DNA from: Cladochytrium replicatum
Lineage: Eukaryota; Chytridiomycota; Chytridiomycetes; Cladochytriales; Cladochytriaceae
DNA: 64,000 nucleotides
Assembly: GCA_025526935.1 (NCBI GenBank)
Contig: JAHLKD010000078.1
Location: forward strand, 224,455-288,454
Direction of reading: 5' to 3'
The notes under the pieces: model-generated
The model's database searches: none
What the model saw: only the letters and a program-made list of their open reading frames with translations
What the model was told of the DNA's origin: nothing
Translations under genes and position numbers: made by a program
Shown: positions 53,698 to 64,000 of the stretch, piece after piece
Layout of the letters: each line of letters starts with the position of its first letter
How positions within the stretch are numbered: the stretch's first letter is position 1

Positions 53698-54296
53698 TGT
53701 TGAACAAAGCTGTGGTCTGGATCCTCAGGTTGTGTGTGTTGCTAATTCACGGGTTAATGTTTCTAAGAGATGAATAAAGAAGATTGCGAGTCACAAGTAC
53801 TAGCGCAAGAGAATGCTCCTTGTGTGTATCGCCACAGGCTCCTTAAATAAATGTACTGTCGTTTTGGCTTTTCCTTCCGGAAGATCTGGATTGAAGCGAT
53901 AAGGTTTGACTCTTCTTCTCACAGGCGTAGCGAAGCATAATCATGCTAAGCTGTGCGTGAGATCTAGCTCTCCTCAACAGGATTGTTCTCACACATGATT
54001 CCCACGAACGCGTTAATCATATGTAAACCTTTGCTGTGATCTGATCCGGGCTTCACTTCTACAAGTGGATGATAGAAAAGTAATGACAGTTTACTATACC
54101 TATGGCCGCAATAAATATAACCCATGAAGAAATACCCGGAGGTATCCAAACTCGTAATAGATCATCATCTATATGCTTTAGTTCAATAGTTAGAAATGTT
54201 GCTCAGTGAAGAGTGACATTTCTGTATATCGGGCGTTTGTGTTTTTGTACTATCAATGACTGGATTGGCCAAGTCCATCAATCGAAATACTTAACA
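53698..54296 (-). repeat. copia 5' LTR (right copy)
   Basis: 599 bp, matching the left copy except for about two substitutions (near 53850 and 53892). I could not match the adjacent internal sequence (below 53698) to a known tRNA primer site. Confidence 0.95.
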
Positions 54297-54953
54297 CATC
54301 TTTGATAGAGAGGATTATCACACTTGGTGCCTTCGCATGGAGACGGTCCTCCGTGGCAAACAACTCTGGGACATTGTTCGCAGTGGTATCAGCCCCGACC
54401 GTTCAACTTGGGCCAGCAGCAGCAGCAACACTATCCCACCGCTGCTGCCTCTGCCCACTCAAGGTCAAGGAGCCAACCCAAATGCGACTGGAACCGGAAC
54501 CACCACCAGTACCAGCAGCAACCCCACAAGCAGCTGCAACCGCCGCAGTCACCACTCTCCAGGGTGCAATCGAGACTAAGGTTCGGCGGGTCCGGGTTGG
54601 GTCCAGGTTTCAGTGGCGACCCGCATCAAAACCTTTGTGTCGGGTCGTGTTTGTCCAGGGACCCGCCGGGTCACTGACAGGTACAAAGGGAATACCCGGA
54701 CCCGAAGTAGTTGAAACACGTACCCGACCCTGACCCGCTGGGTTTTTGCTGCCCAGGAGAGGATTGATTGAACTTTGAGTTAGACCACGGATATTTACAT
54801 GAACACTTTGTGTCTGTGTGGACAGTGTGTTATTTAGAAACACTATCGTAAAAAGAAACAAAACTCCACTGAACAATCACAAGTTGATAGGTGGAACAGC
54901 CCAAATCAGCTTCTGTATCTGGTTCATATCGTCAGAGTCCCATCCACCACTGG

Positions 54954-56540
54954 TTACAACCCACTCCTGATGAACCGATCAATGTCGTCATTTGAAAGCA
55001 TGAAATCCTTGGCTAAACCTGTCTTCCAAGGTTTCCAATCCACCTCAGGGAGCGTTATGGACGAAAGATGCCCGATGTATGCCGTCCAGAACCTTATCCA
55101 CTCAGAAGGATATGCATCCACTAATGCCCTGAACATGCGATAGATAGTGGCAGACGAATAATTGTGCCGTATCCAGTTTCCGAGCAAAATGTGCACCCTA
55201 AGAAGAGTAAGGCTGCTCCGAGCACTGCTACTTGAAGTTGATATTCGGCTTGAGCAGTCGTCTGATTCAACAAATATGGGCCATAAAAACTCATTTCGGG
55301 AGAGGACTTCGTAGTTTACGTTGACGTACTTGATTGATGGTGGAAGAGACGGCAATTTAAGGTCATAAATAACCTCATTGATCTTATGCATCTGGAAGCA
55401 GATACCCTGGATGACCTCTTTCACCAAAAGGATAGCTGTACGACGGTGCTGCTGCAGGCTAAGCAATGCAAGGGAACTCGTTGGAGAACTGGTTCGATGT
55501 ACGTTCGGAATTCTACCAATCCCCTTGATAGCCGACGATATGCTTATTGGGCCGCCTGTTGATGTTGGCGCCGCAGGTGCTGCAGCTTCTGAATGACCAG
55601 CCTGCCGTTTCAGAGCAGCAAGCTCTCCCTCCAGGGCGGTCACACATGATTTCCATTGTGAAATCTCCTGGGAAGTTGCCTGCTTCTCCCTTTCCATTGC
55701 AGCGGTGATCTCCCTGAATCTTGCTAGCTCTTCGTGCTTGCCGTGCTGAATCAACGCACGCGCCCTGCCCAATTCATCAATGAGAGCCTTCTCTCGCACT
55801 TCTGCTGCGATGCGGGTCCTTCTCTCGTTCATTGCAGTCTCTTCAAGATCTTTTGTCATGTTCAACAGTCGTTCTGACTGTTTGAGGACCTGTTTTGTCC
55901 TTTCACAGTCCTCATCTGCTCGTTTGATGGTCGCTTGGAACTCGTCAACCTTTGCAGTGACAGGCATTCCTCTGTAAATGCCGTACTTGTGTCCCTGCCG
56001 CCTGTAAAAGTCCAGAAATGTTGTTTCCTTCTGAACTGAAGAGCTTTTCAAGCACTCCATACGATAGGCGTTTGCTGCTGTTATGAACTCCGTTCGTCCA
56101 CTGCATTCATCGTGAATTTCATTCAGGGCTTGACGAACTAGCTTGCTGTCAGAGTTAAGTCGGTTGATCAACCCTTGAAGAACAAATCTTGGGCCGCATT
56201 CATCACGATTTGTTTGACAGTTGCTGATGAAGTCCTCCGAGTCGTAGCTGTGGCCGCTTGCTTTGAATTTTCGTTACCAAAGTCGTACGTCTGTAGCAGG
56301 ACAGAGTCCGTCGATGAGCAAATAGTCAGCATCCCCTTTAGTACCACGTCGCGCCGGTTTCTTTGAAGGAGCTGTCGATTTGACATCTGTCAATTTGACA
56401 TCAAGGCCAACTTCTGCTTCTTCCACTTCAGAACCCGATCCCAGAAATGTTTCAGGTGCAGTCACAGGTTCTACACTTGATTCTCTTTCAGATGATGGTC
56501 TGGATTGTTTTAACGCTCGCTTCTTTGTAGTTTGAGGCAT
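54954..56540 (-). pseudogene. Coiled-coil protein ORF within the DNA transposon, with frame breaks
   Basis: The ORF at 56540-56274 begins MPQTTKKRALKQSRPSSERES. A shifted frame carries QTYDFGNENSKQ...TVKQIVMNAAQDLFFKG (56290-56171), and a third frame opens after 56171 (INRLNSDSKLVRQALNEIHDEC) and runs without stop to 54954. The last part has ~150 residues of heptad-like, charged helix (KVDEFQATIKRADEDCERTKQVLKQSERLLNMTKDLEE..AVREKALIDELGRARAL) and a C-terminal compact region with several Trp. I do not recognise the family. The two frame changes (near 56274 and 56171) each need a one- or two-base shift, which suggests decay. It lies on the transposase strand and inside the terminal repeats, so it may be a companion protein of the element. 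Confidence 0.55.
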
Positions 56541-56689
56541 GGTGTTTGTACTGTTTGTCGTGGGAAGATACTGGCCCGGTGTTCTTAGCCGGAATGTTAC
56601 AGGAATGTATGCTATAATACTTCCCTGACACTATAGTTTTCTACCCGATCTGAAAATAATAATAAGCTAGGGAAGAAACTGGCTAGTAA

Positions 56690-57060
56690 CATTGATAGAG
56701 AGGATTCTGTCCTGGTGGACAGAATCTTATTGCTAGTAACATTCAGTGATCTCTACCCAACACAACTAACCTCTCTATCATTGAAACTAGCAACAGGATT
56801 CTGTCCACCCGGACGCTTTCTCAACTCATTGATGGTACTTAAGTGATCTCTATCAAGTACAGCTAACCTCTCTAATAATGTTACTAGCAATAAGATTCTG
56901 TCCACCCGGACACTTTCTCAACTCATTGATGGTACTTCACTGATACTTCACTGATCTCGATCAAGTACAACCAACCTCTCTACAAATACTACTCGCATAG
57001 GATTCTGTCCAGGCGGTCGCTTTCTCAACTCCTGGACGGTACTTCAACAGATGAACAGTC
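56690..57060. repeat. Left subterminal repeat array of the hAT element
   Basis: Copies of a ~90-100-bp unit with the core GATTCTGTCCACCCGGAC (near 56796, 56893 and 57001) followed by CTTTCTCAACTC and then ACCTCTCTA. Orientation is opposite to the array right of the transposase. At 56703-56726 a 10-bp arm GATTCTGTCC and its complement flank a 4-nt loop. Confidence 0.75.
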
Positions 57061-57077
57061 TAAACAACAATTTATAT

Positions 57078-59427
57078 TTAAAAGAGTGGGTTATCATCAG
57101 TTGCTTCCAACTCTAATACCACATCAAAATCCTTGCCAAAATTATGCACCTTTACAAAATCCTCACTAACATCACTTTTTGAATCTAGGGAATCATTTTT
57201 GAACTGTTCTTCAGCACTCAATTGATGCAACCAGTCATGACGGCACATCAACGCATTTATTGTTCTTGGAGCGAGGCGGTTGCGAGTTGCAGGTACCAAA
57301 TCAACCCCGGCTGAAAACTTTCGTTCGACTGGAGCGCTTGTTGCTGGTATTCCTAAATAGTCCATTGCCATCTGGCTTAGGGCTGGAAAGTTCACACTTC
57401 CAACGGTCTTCCACCAGTCCATAATATTGATTGGCTTCCCATCAGAATCAATACCGCGGAGTACCTGATCGCCAAGATAGCGATCCAGCTCATCTTTTTC
57501 CTCAGGAATCTCTTCTTGCCAGATGAAAACGGATCTAATGGCTCTCAAGCGTTCAGCGTCCGTTTTTTTCTGTCTATCACCGGAAGCTCCGCTCGAATCG
57601 TGTCGACGTTCTGGCGTGTTTCCAAAAACATCGGCACCACTGTTCTTGATTTTCCGTGACTTATACGATTCCTCCCAGACTTTCCGCACTAGGGTGACCT
57701 GATCCCTTCCTACATCTTTCTCCCAAGCCTTTGAAAATCGATAATATTGATCCTTAAAACGAGGATCGAGTACCGTAGCAACTGCTAAACACGGGCTCTT
57801 AGCAATTGAGTAATATATTCTCAGCTTATCTAGTGCATTTCGAAATGCTTTGGTGAAAGTTTCATCCAGTTCTGCCTCCTCTAGGTCCTCCAGTTGATCG
57901 ATAAGATCGTTGTAAAATGGAATAACAAGCGGAAGTGTTGGATATCTAGACCCCTCGATTGCCTTTGACATAACCTCGAAAACACTCAAACCATCCCGGA
58001 TCTTCTGTAGGACCTCCCATTGCTTTGGATTTATTGACCAATCTTTCAAAGAATCTTCAATCCAGCATATTTTGTCCATTGCCTCTCGTAGCTGTAAGGC
58101 TCGTTTGACCATATAGAAAGTGCTATTCCAGCGAGTTGTCACATCGATAATTGGTAATAGAGGAACCAGTTTCACAAATCGGCACGAATCAATAAATGAG
58201 CTTCGTCGTTTTGGGGAAGACCGGATTCCTCTGACTAGCAGTCGAAGAAGGTTTATGACATTAACGCCGGAGTTATTGTCATTTGCGACTGTGTCCCCTG
58301 CAGGCGCGAATGTATCGATAAAATCCTTTGCTGCAAGATTGATAATGTGTGCCATACACCGCATGTGTTGAGTTTCTGCAGACCACGCAATATCCCTATC
58401 TTCCAAGAGCGTCTCCAGCTTAGCACTCATGGTAAAGTTGTTTGAACCATTGTCGGTTGTAATGCATCACCCGATAGCATGCCAAATTCATCCAGCAACT
58501 TGACAAGCTGACTAGCCATGGCGACGCCTTCATGCTTTCCAACCATCGGAATCATCTGCAGCAGCAAGTCCTGCGGCTCCCATTCTTTCGTGATGAAGTG
58601 GGCAGTAATTCCAAGAAAAGAAATCTGGTTCTTCGATGTCCAACAGTCAGCTTTTATTGATACTTTTGAAGGCGAACCAACAATCAGACCTTTAACGAGC
58701 TCCTTCTGCCTATCGTAAAGATCCATCTCCTTTTGCTTCACTGCTTTTGCCGTCTTTGGTGTATAGTTTGGCTGAAAAGTCTTCAGCATGCTGACAAAGA
58801 ACTCGTTCTCCACAACAGTAAAAGCCTGATTGTCTGCAGCAATCCAGTCCAAAATCGACCGCCACGCTACGTCTGGATTGAACACAAAGTTTTGCTCCTT
58901 CTCCTGCGAGCCGAAATTCATGTCTGTTGTCCCTTGGGGACGATGTCCAACAGTCCAAGCGACCTGGCAATACTTCCATGGTGGTTTTTCAGATGCCGGA
59001 GGAAGTTTTTTGTTGATCCCGTCTTATCGACCTTCTGGCTCCACTTGCATTTCGCAACCAAACATGCTCTCAGACCATTATCAACCTTATAGTAATCCTT
59101 CGCTATGCCACCTCGACTACCTCTACAGTCTGACATGCTATCAACATCTGCGTCTGATGAAAGCATTGATGGTTGAACTGATCCAGCTGCAGGCTCCTGT
59201 CGCACTGAAGAGTCAGCAAAACTAATGTCGGCAGGAAGCTCTGGTGCATGCTGAGAAGCCAGGCCCACTTGCTGGAGTCCATTGAAAAGAAGATGTGGAG
59301 CTCGGCTCTCGAGCACTGTTGTTGCCACCGTGTCCTGATACACGTCTGCGTTTGTCCTGCATGCTGTTCCCCTCGCTGGACGCCTCTGAAATTTGGGGGG
59401 CTGGCAGACTTCGCTTCCGTGTGTCAT
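57078..59427 (-). pseudogene. hAT-family transposase with frame breaks
   Basis: Three adjacent minus-strand pieces form one hAT transposase. The first (ATG at 59427 to 58918) has a BED-type zinc finger (ACLVAKCKWSQKVDKTGSTKNFLRHLKNHHG, Cys2His2). The second (to 58427) has KADCWTSKNQISFLGITAHFI with the first catalytic Asp. The third (58430-57078) starts just after DNGSNNF and ends in the dimerisation region TSAPVERKFSAGVDLVPATRNRLAPRTINALM. A frame change near 58465 (the text reads ITTDNGSNN in a different frame from LSGDAL) and another near 58921 break the chain, so the protein is probably not made intact. The element is nonautonomous unless these are assembly errors. Confidence 0.9.
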
Positions 59428-59481
59428 TGACGGTACTTGAGTGAAATTTGGGGGGCTGGCAGACTTCGCTTCCGTGTGTCA
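59387..59481. repeat. Direct duplication of a 40-bp unit (period 55 bp)
   Basis: Two identical 40-bp copies (59387-59426 and 59442-59481), each starting TGAAATTTGGGG, lie at the 5' end of the transposase. One copy contains its ATG. Confidence 0.9.
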
Positions 59482-59684
59482 AGTGGATGACTGTCCACCA
59501 GTCTTTGGCTTGCGTCAGACGCTGCCTTACGCTTTGGTTTAACAAAGGCGGCGTCCATTTTTGCTGTGGTGTGGCTGGAACGTTACCGACTCTAAGTGTC
59601 CAGGTGCACAGAAAGCACAGCTCTCGAGGTCTGTCGTGGTAGAAATTGTTTGTTACAGAACTTCCGTTGTGACTTCTTGGAAAG

Positions 59685-59990
59685 TGTCCGGGTGGACAGA
59701 ATCGTATTGCTAGTAACATTGATAGAGGTTAGTTGTACTGGGTATATTTAACTGAAGTACGTCAATGAGTTGAGAAAGTGTCCGGGTGGACAGAATCCTA
59801 TTGCTAGTAACATTGATAGAGAGGTTAGTTGTATTGGGTAGAGTAACTGAAGTACGTCAATGAGTTGAGAAAGTGTCCGGGTGGACAGAAAATACATGCC
59901 TCGATGTCTGTTGTGATGCAAAATTGTTTGATACATACAAAACTTATATTGCGTCTTCTTGGAAAGTGTCCGCGTGGACAGAAAGAACAA
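59685..59990. repeat. Right subterminal repeat array of the hAT element
   Basis: Four units with the core AAGTGTCCGGGTGGACAGAA (near 59691, 59775, 59870 and 59965, the last with CCGCG), separated by ATTGCTAGTAACATTGATAGAG and GTTAGTTGTA blocks. They are the inverse of the left array. Confidence 0.75.
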
Positions 59991-60017
59991 TAGCTTCGTT
60001 TTAGCTTCTCTATCACA

Positions 60018-60189
60018 TCAGGTTTACTCGGGTCTGACTTTTGACCCAACAAGGGTTTTCCTACTGGACCCGATACCCGACCCGGATCCGACCCGAAAAT
60101 TTTCCATGAAAACCCGGCACTCGGGTCGGGTACATTTGGTCAATGGACCCGGACCCGACCCGAATGACCCTAGAACCCGCCGATCCTTA
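60018..60189 (-). repeat. Right GGGTC-rich terminal inverted repeat
   Basis: Reverse complement of the left repeat with scattered substitutions. A diverged related GGGTC-rich block also occurs at about 54575-54750 inside the element. Confidence 0.85.
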
Positions 60190-61990
60190 CCTGTAGGTCA
60201 GTAGACACAGGCTCAGTTCAGCAAATTCACATTGTTCCTGCTAGCCAATCTAGCCTCGCTGCTGCAGATGGTCGAAGCAGGAGTCGTGGAGCAGTCCAGA
60301 GGACCCATTGCCAAGAAATGTCAGCTGGAAACGTCAAAGGAGAGGGTCATACCGCGACCATGGAGGTGGTCGCATTCAGCGTCAATCACAATAAGGCCTG
60401 AAAGCACAAAACTCAGGCTAATAGAGTGGGAGCTTTGATGGTGCATGAAATGGGGAATTGTCAGCGGTGCATTGCTTGAAAGACAGCAGGTTCACGCAAC
60501 AGATGAGCAGCCCAACACTTGTGGGTGGAGCAGCATAGGGAGCGCCAGCATCGGGAGGAGAAAAGCAAAACAGCTGTAACCGGAAAATGGTCAGAAGCCC
60601 AAGGTATAAACTCGCTGTCAGCAAGACGACTAACTATATAAGAAATAGGATCACATTGAAGCAGAGGATTGACAAACAACAAATCAATAATGGAGTCACC
60701 ATTGCGAGTAGAAAATGTTGGGTTATGACAGGAAGGGTGCTTAACTAGAGAAAAAGCGCAGGAGAAATAGATTGCTCAAACAACCTACCCCTACGATTTG
60801 AGAATGATCACCAGTAGCTAAAAAACAGGCATTGAACAACAAAAGAACAGGGCACGGAGACAACGGGACATGTTGAGGAAATGAAGCAATAAACTCTTCA
60901 AGGGAGGGGTCCTGAGCAACTCCACTTTGATGCTAATAATACCCTCCAATCAAAAGCCCACAAAATGTAACCATAGAGGGTGCCACCAGAACTGAAACTA
61001 GACCGAAATCAGAAGCTCTACAAGACTGCAATTGATCAAGACTCCCACACCAGTCTGTCGTGTACCCGATGACCCAGGGGAATCGAGTTTCAAAAAGCAA
61101 ATCTGGGGAAGGCAGCGGGGCTAAAGGGAAAAGGTGTGTTTCAGTCAGGAGCAGAAAAACAACGTGATTTGCGCACATAAAACAAAACAATGAATCAAGA
61201 ACTCCAAAGCTCAAATTTCAACACTTGAAGGTACTAACTCGAACACTAATCATTTACAAAGATGGGCTGAGCGAGGCTGATGCGCAATCACGCGGGCACT
61301 GTCCAGCATAGTTTCCTGAGCAGCTCCCCACAGACATACAGAAAATAGCAGGATCAGTAGCTGAGCTGAGGATATGTGCATATCGCTTGTGTATCACTTC
61401 CCTGACCAGCCTCCCGCTGCTCCAAGGCAGAGTAGAGGCTCGGCAAAGAAAGTCATGGTTTGATTCATTAGTGGACGCTTCCTGGGTGGAGAATTGCGCA
61501 CGGAGAGCAATTGCAGTAGAGCGAATACAGATGAACGAAGCAATCTTGCGACCAACAAAAACTGATATGGCGGATACCACACACAACATCATCCCAAAAG
61601 AGCCAGCAGCACAGTACGCACAAAGCCAAGCTGTTGTCTCATGATGTCCTTAATGTACACAGTCGTCAAATCAGCCACATGAGCCTGAAGATTAGCAGGA
61701 GGGGAAACCAGCAGCAGAGAGGTGGGTGGATAGAAGACAACAGGCCGAGGACCACGAAGGCTGACATGCGTAGTGGGGTCACGGCACGGGCATTGGCAGC
61801 AGCAGCAGCATAAGTGTGTGGACCATGAGGTCCACGTGGGCAGGTTCACTAGACAGGGGGTGAGGGCCAGAGGGACCAGAATTCCCAAGAGTGTCCCAAA
61901 TTGGAGGAGTGCCATGCACTTGGCTAGGGGGAAGGGACACAAGTGCAGCCACAGCAAACAATAAAACAGGGGCTCTTTTGTTGAACTAAG
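60190..61990 (-). mobile_element. Degraded LINE fragment with endonuclease domain remnants
   Basis: On the minus strand, LTETHLFPL near 61130 and SDHFPVTA near 60580 match the conserved TETH and SDH boxes of apurinic-like LINE endonucleases. Between them are several stops and frame changes. Other frames (61589-62008) show no known domain. The order (endonuclease lying 3' of the RT remnant in minus orientation) shows this is a different copy from the one to its right. Confidence 0.6.
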
Positions 61991-63660
61991 TTGTATGTAC
62001 TTATACAACTTATCTTTTTCTCATTTTTGTTTATTTAACAATATTATTATTTTCACTTTTTTTGAACTTCATAATATGTATTTATTGTCCAACCAATACA
62101 TATCACCGCTGGTGCAAAATCCAAAAACAAGTGTAAACATACACGTAAATTGGCAGCACATGGGGAGCCGTGCGAGCCGTAGGAAAAGTAAAATGTTTCA
62201 AAACACTAAGGCATATCCAAATCAACAAAAGCAGACAAGATACAATCAGGAGCTGGAGACAAACTAACTCATAATCAAGACAGTTTGACCAAATGCGGTT
62301 AAGTGCACGAAGAACAAGAACCCACTGGGAAAAAGCAGAGGAAGGATAAAAAGGCCGTGCTGAGAGCAGATCAATTGCAATGTCAAGAGGTAGGCGGGGA
62401 TCGTCAGGCAGGCCCAGATCAAAACTAGCAGACAAACTAGCACGCAAATGTAGACACACAGAGACATGGGCACGCGACACTTCAGGGGCATCATGACAGT
62501 TCCTACAATAAGGTCAGGGGTTTGGGAACAGGCGGCCAAGCTGATATAGCAGGAACAAACAAAGACATACTGTTGGGAGATGTTGGTGTGGGGGTAGCAA
62601 TAAAGGGTGACGAAGTTTCAAATTGCGAACAGGGGCAAACGAAACTGCAATTGGTCCATTATGCGCAACAGCTAAAGACTGAAAAAATGCAACATCAACG
62701 GATGAAGTGGGGGCACAACAGGCATAGGAACAATGAGATCATTGTGACAAGTGGAAAAATAAGGAGATGAACCATAACCGACTGGAGATGACCGATAGAA
62801 TTGCAACACAGCAGCTGGTAACAGAGGGCTGGAATCACTAGACCAGCGAGCAAACATACGTGCCTGAAGGTACTTCAGCCTGAACTCAAAAGTAGGAATT
62901 TGCGCTAACAGCAACAAACCAACACGCGAAGTGGTATGGGCTAGTGAAAACAGACGACACAGTGCATGATAACAAAAACGCTCGAGTACCTGAAGCTGAG
63001 CAGTGGAAGGCCGAATAAGTGCTAAACCAAACTCAAGTGAAGGTCTAATAAAAGACAAAAACAACAACCTGGCAACACGAGGAGCAGACCCACCAAAGTA
63101 CGAGACATAAGGTGCAAAAAGATACAATGAGGTACGAGCTTTCTCTAAGCGTTGATCAATAGTTGCAGCAAGATCAAACCCTTCAATAGTAAAATAGTGA
63201 CCAAGGTATCTAAATGAAACCTCTACAGGGAGGGCAGAGCCATGAAGCTTCAAGGGGTGGGTGGTAACCGTTGAGATAACACAGCACACTTTGAAGGTGA
63301 AACACAAAATGAGAAGCTAAAGCAAAATCTTCACAAATTTTCAATGCACGTTGGGCTTGCTCAGGGGGTGGCAGAAAACAAAGCTATGTCATCAGCAAAA
63401 ACAACGAATTGAAAACAGGAGTGTTATAAGAAAACCTAGCAAGATGAGAGGATTCACGACGAAGGAGCTGTGCTAAAGGATTGATGAAAACTGAGTACAA
63501 GAACGGAGACAAACAGAACCTTGAAAAAGACCTCGTGGAAGCAAAAACAAATCAGAGGAACGATTCTCTATAACAACCTGAGAAGAACAACGATCAAACA
63601 TACTCATCAAAACAGAGATCAAACGGTTTGGAATTCTCGGAAATTGATCAACACGTTTCA
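61991..63660 (-). mobile_element. LINE reverse transcriptase remnant
   Basis: On the minus strand the text VVFADDIALFSATP (about 63365-63410) contains the F-A-D-D RT active site. Downstream are FRYLGHYFTIEGFDLAATIDQRLEKARTSL (about 63180) and GLALIRPSTAQLQVLERFCYHALCRLF, typical of the thumb and C-terminal part of non-LTR RTs. Stops and frameshifts, such as a TGA right after the FADD box, break it. The 3' end, near 61990-62060, is A/T-rich. Upstream, RVDQFPRIPNRLISVLMSMFDRCSSQVV is the finger/palm region. Confidence 0.75.
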
Positions 63661-64000
63661 CAAAAGAGGCTTTTTTTTTTCTTTTTTTAACAAATTATTT
63701 ATTTGCAATATCAGTGCTAACAAAAAAACACCCAAAGTGCCTTACAAGATGGTCATGGACCAGCACATAGGGAAGCGCGCGCAGCATAAGGAAAAGCAAC
63801 AAAGCAAAACAGAGAATGTAAACTCAAACCTGTGGCAACCGTCAGATACTGCTAAGGTGCCAAAAAACAGGTGAGTAATAAATAATGAGAAAAGAAAACG
63901 TTAAAGATCCACAAATGCAGGGCCAAAGAGGGAGTCTGGAGGGGAAAACTTCTAATGGCAGACCCATACAGTGAAGCCAAATCTTATGGAGACAACGAAA
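63661..64000 (-). mobile_element. 3' end of another LINE copy with A-rich tail
   Basis: The plus-strand T-run at 63669-63688 with AACAAATTATTTATTTGC beyond it is an A-tail of a minus-oriented element whose body runs off the window's right end. It interrupts the RT remnant to its left, so it inserted later. Confidence 0.55.

Larger units (their letters stand above)
47737..54296 (-). mobile_element. Full-length Ty1/copia LTR retrotransposon
   Basis: 6560 bp, inserted on the minus strand. The two LTRs (47737-48335 and 53698-54296, 599 bp each) start TGTT and end AACA and differ at only two positions that I found. The 5-bp target duplication CATCT flanks both sides (47732-47736 and 54297-54301). 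A polypurine run lies just inside the 3' LTR (plus-strand CACCCCCTC at 48334-48342). One long uninterrupted ORF follows. Every sign points to a recent insertion and possible activity. Confidence 0.97.
47446..60189. mobile_element. hAT-like DNA transposon with terminal inverted repeats, interrupted by a copia element
   Basis: The ends are ~170-bp inverted repeats (47446-47620 and about 60018-60189), roughly 85-90% identical by eye and dense in GGGTC/GACCC. Both start TAAGGATCGGC. hAT elements in plants and fungi often carry such GGGTCGGGTC ends. Inside are a hAT transposase, a companion ORF and subterminal repeats. Without the nested 6.56-kb copia and its 5-bp duplication, the element would be about 6.2 kb. 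No perfect 8-bp target duplication is visible (47438-47445 against 60190-60197), so either end could be a separate solo copy. Confidence 0.6.

Noticed and set aside
54575-54750. GGGTC-rich block as a third terminal repeat
   Set aside because: Clearly related in composition but too diverged from the 47446 and 60189 repeats to call an element end.

Overview
The window reads as nuclear DNA of a fungus with short introns (mostly 50-80 bp, GT-AG, a few GC-AG) and compact, intron-rich housekeeping genes. A decayed gene for an axonemal outer-arm dynein intermediate chain (about 43.05-44.23 kb) points to a zoosporic (chytrid-like) lineage or one that recently lost flagella; flagellar dyneins are absent from Dikarya. 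The organism cannot be named from the sequence alone. Gene models below were spliced by hand, and each exon chain was checked for reading frame unless stated otherwise. || Layout. 0-9 kb: 5' part of a cyclin (minus), GSK3 kinase (plus), a broken Sel1-repeat gene (plus), eIF5A (minus), a triose-phosphate-transporter-family membrane protein (minus), then a small inverted-repeat structure with a duplicated gene fragment. 9-25 kb: NUDCD1-like CS-domain protein (minus), a 3.7-kb gene-free stretch, Erg24 sterol reductase (plus), RPAP3-like TPR co-chaperone (minus) head-to-head with a tiny TIM8 gene (plus), vacuolar carboxypeptidase S (plus), ribosome-biogenesis factor Kri1 (minus). 25-45 kb: a secreted DM13/cupredoxin protein (plus), the large PI4-kinase Stt4 (minus), CNOT9/Rcd1 (minus) head-to-head with an unusual HutD-deacylase fusion (plus), an unidentified small gene (minus), the dynein pseudogene (plus) and PEX11 (minus). 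|| 45-64 kb is a repeat island. A hAT-like element appears to be bounded by ~170-bp GGGTC-rich terminal inverted repeats (47446 and 60189). It contains a decayed transposase, a coiled-coil companion ORF and arrays of subterminal repeats. A 6.56-kb Ty1/copia retrotransposon with near-identical LTRs and a perfect 5-bp target duplication is nested inside it. Beyond it lie fragments of at least two or three LINE copies in minus orientation. || The host genes are unrelated housekeeping functions (signalling, translation, sterol synthesis, mitochondrial import, peroxisome division, phosphoinositides, mRNA turnover), not a pathway cluster. The most unusual host gene is the 772-residue HutD plus zinc-deacylase fusion, which needs a 7-nt microexon to be read through.
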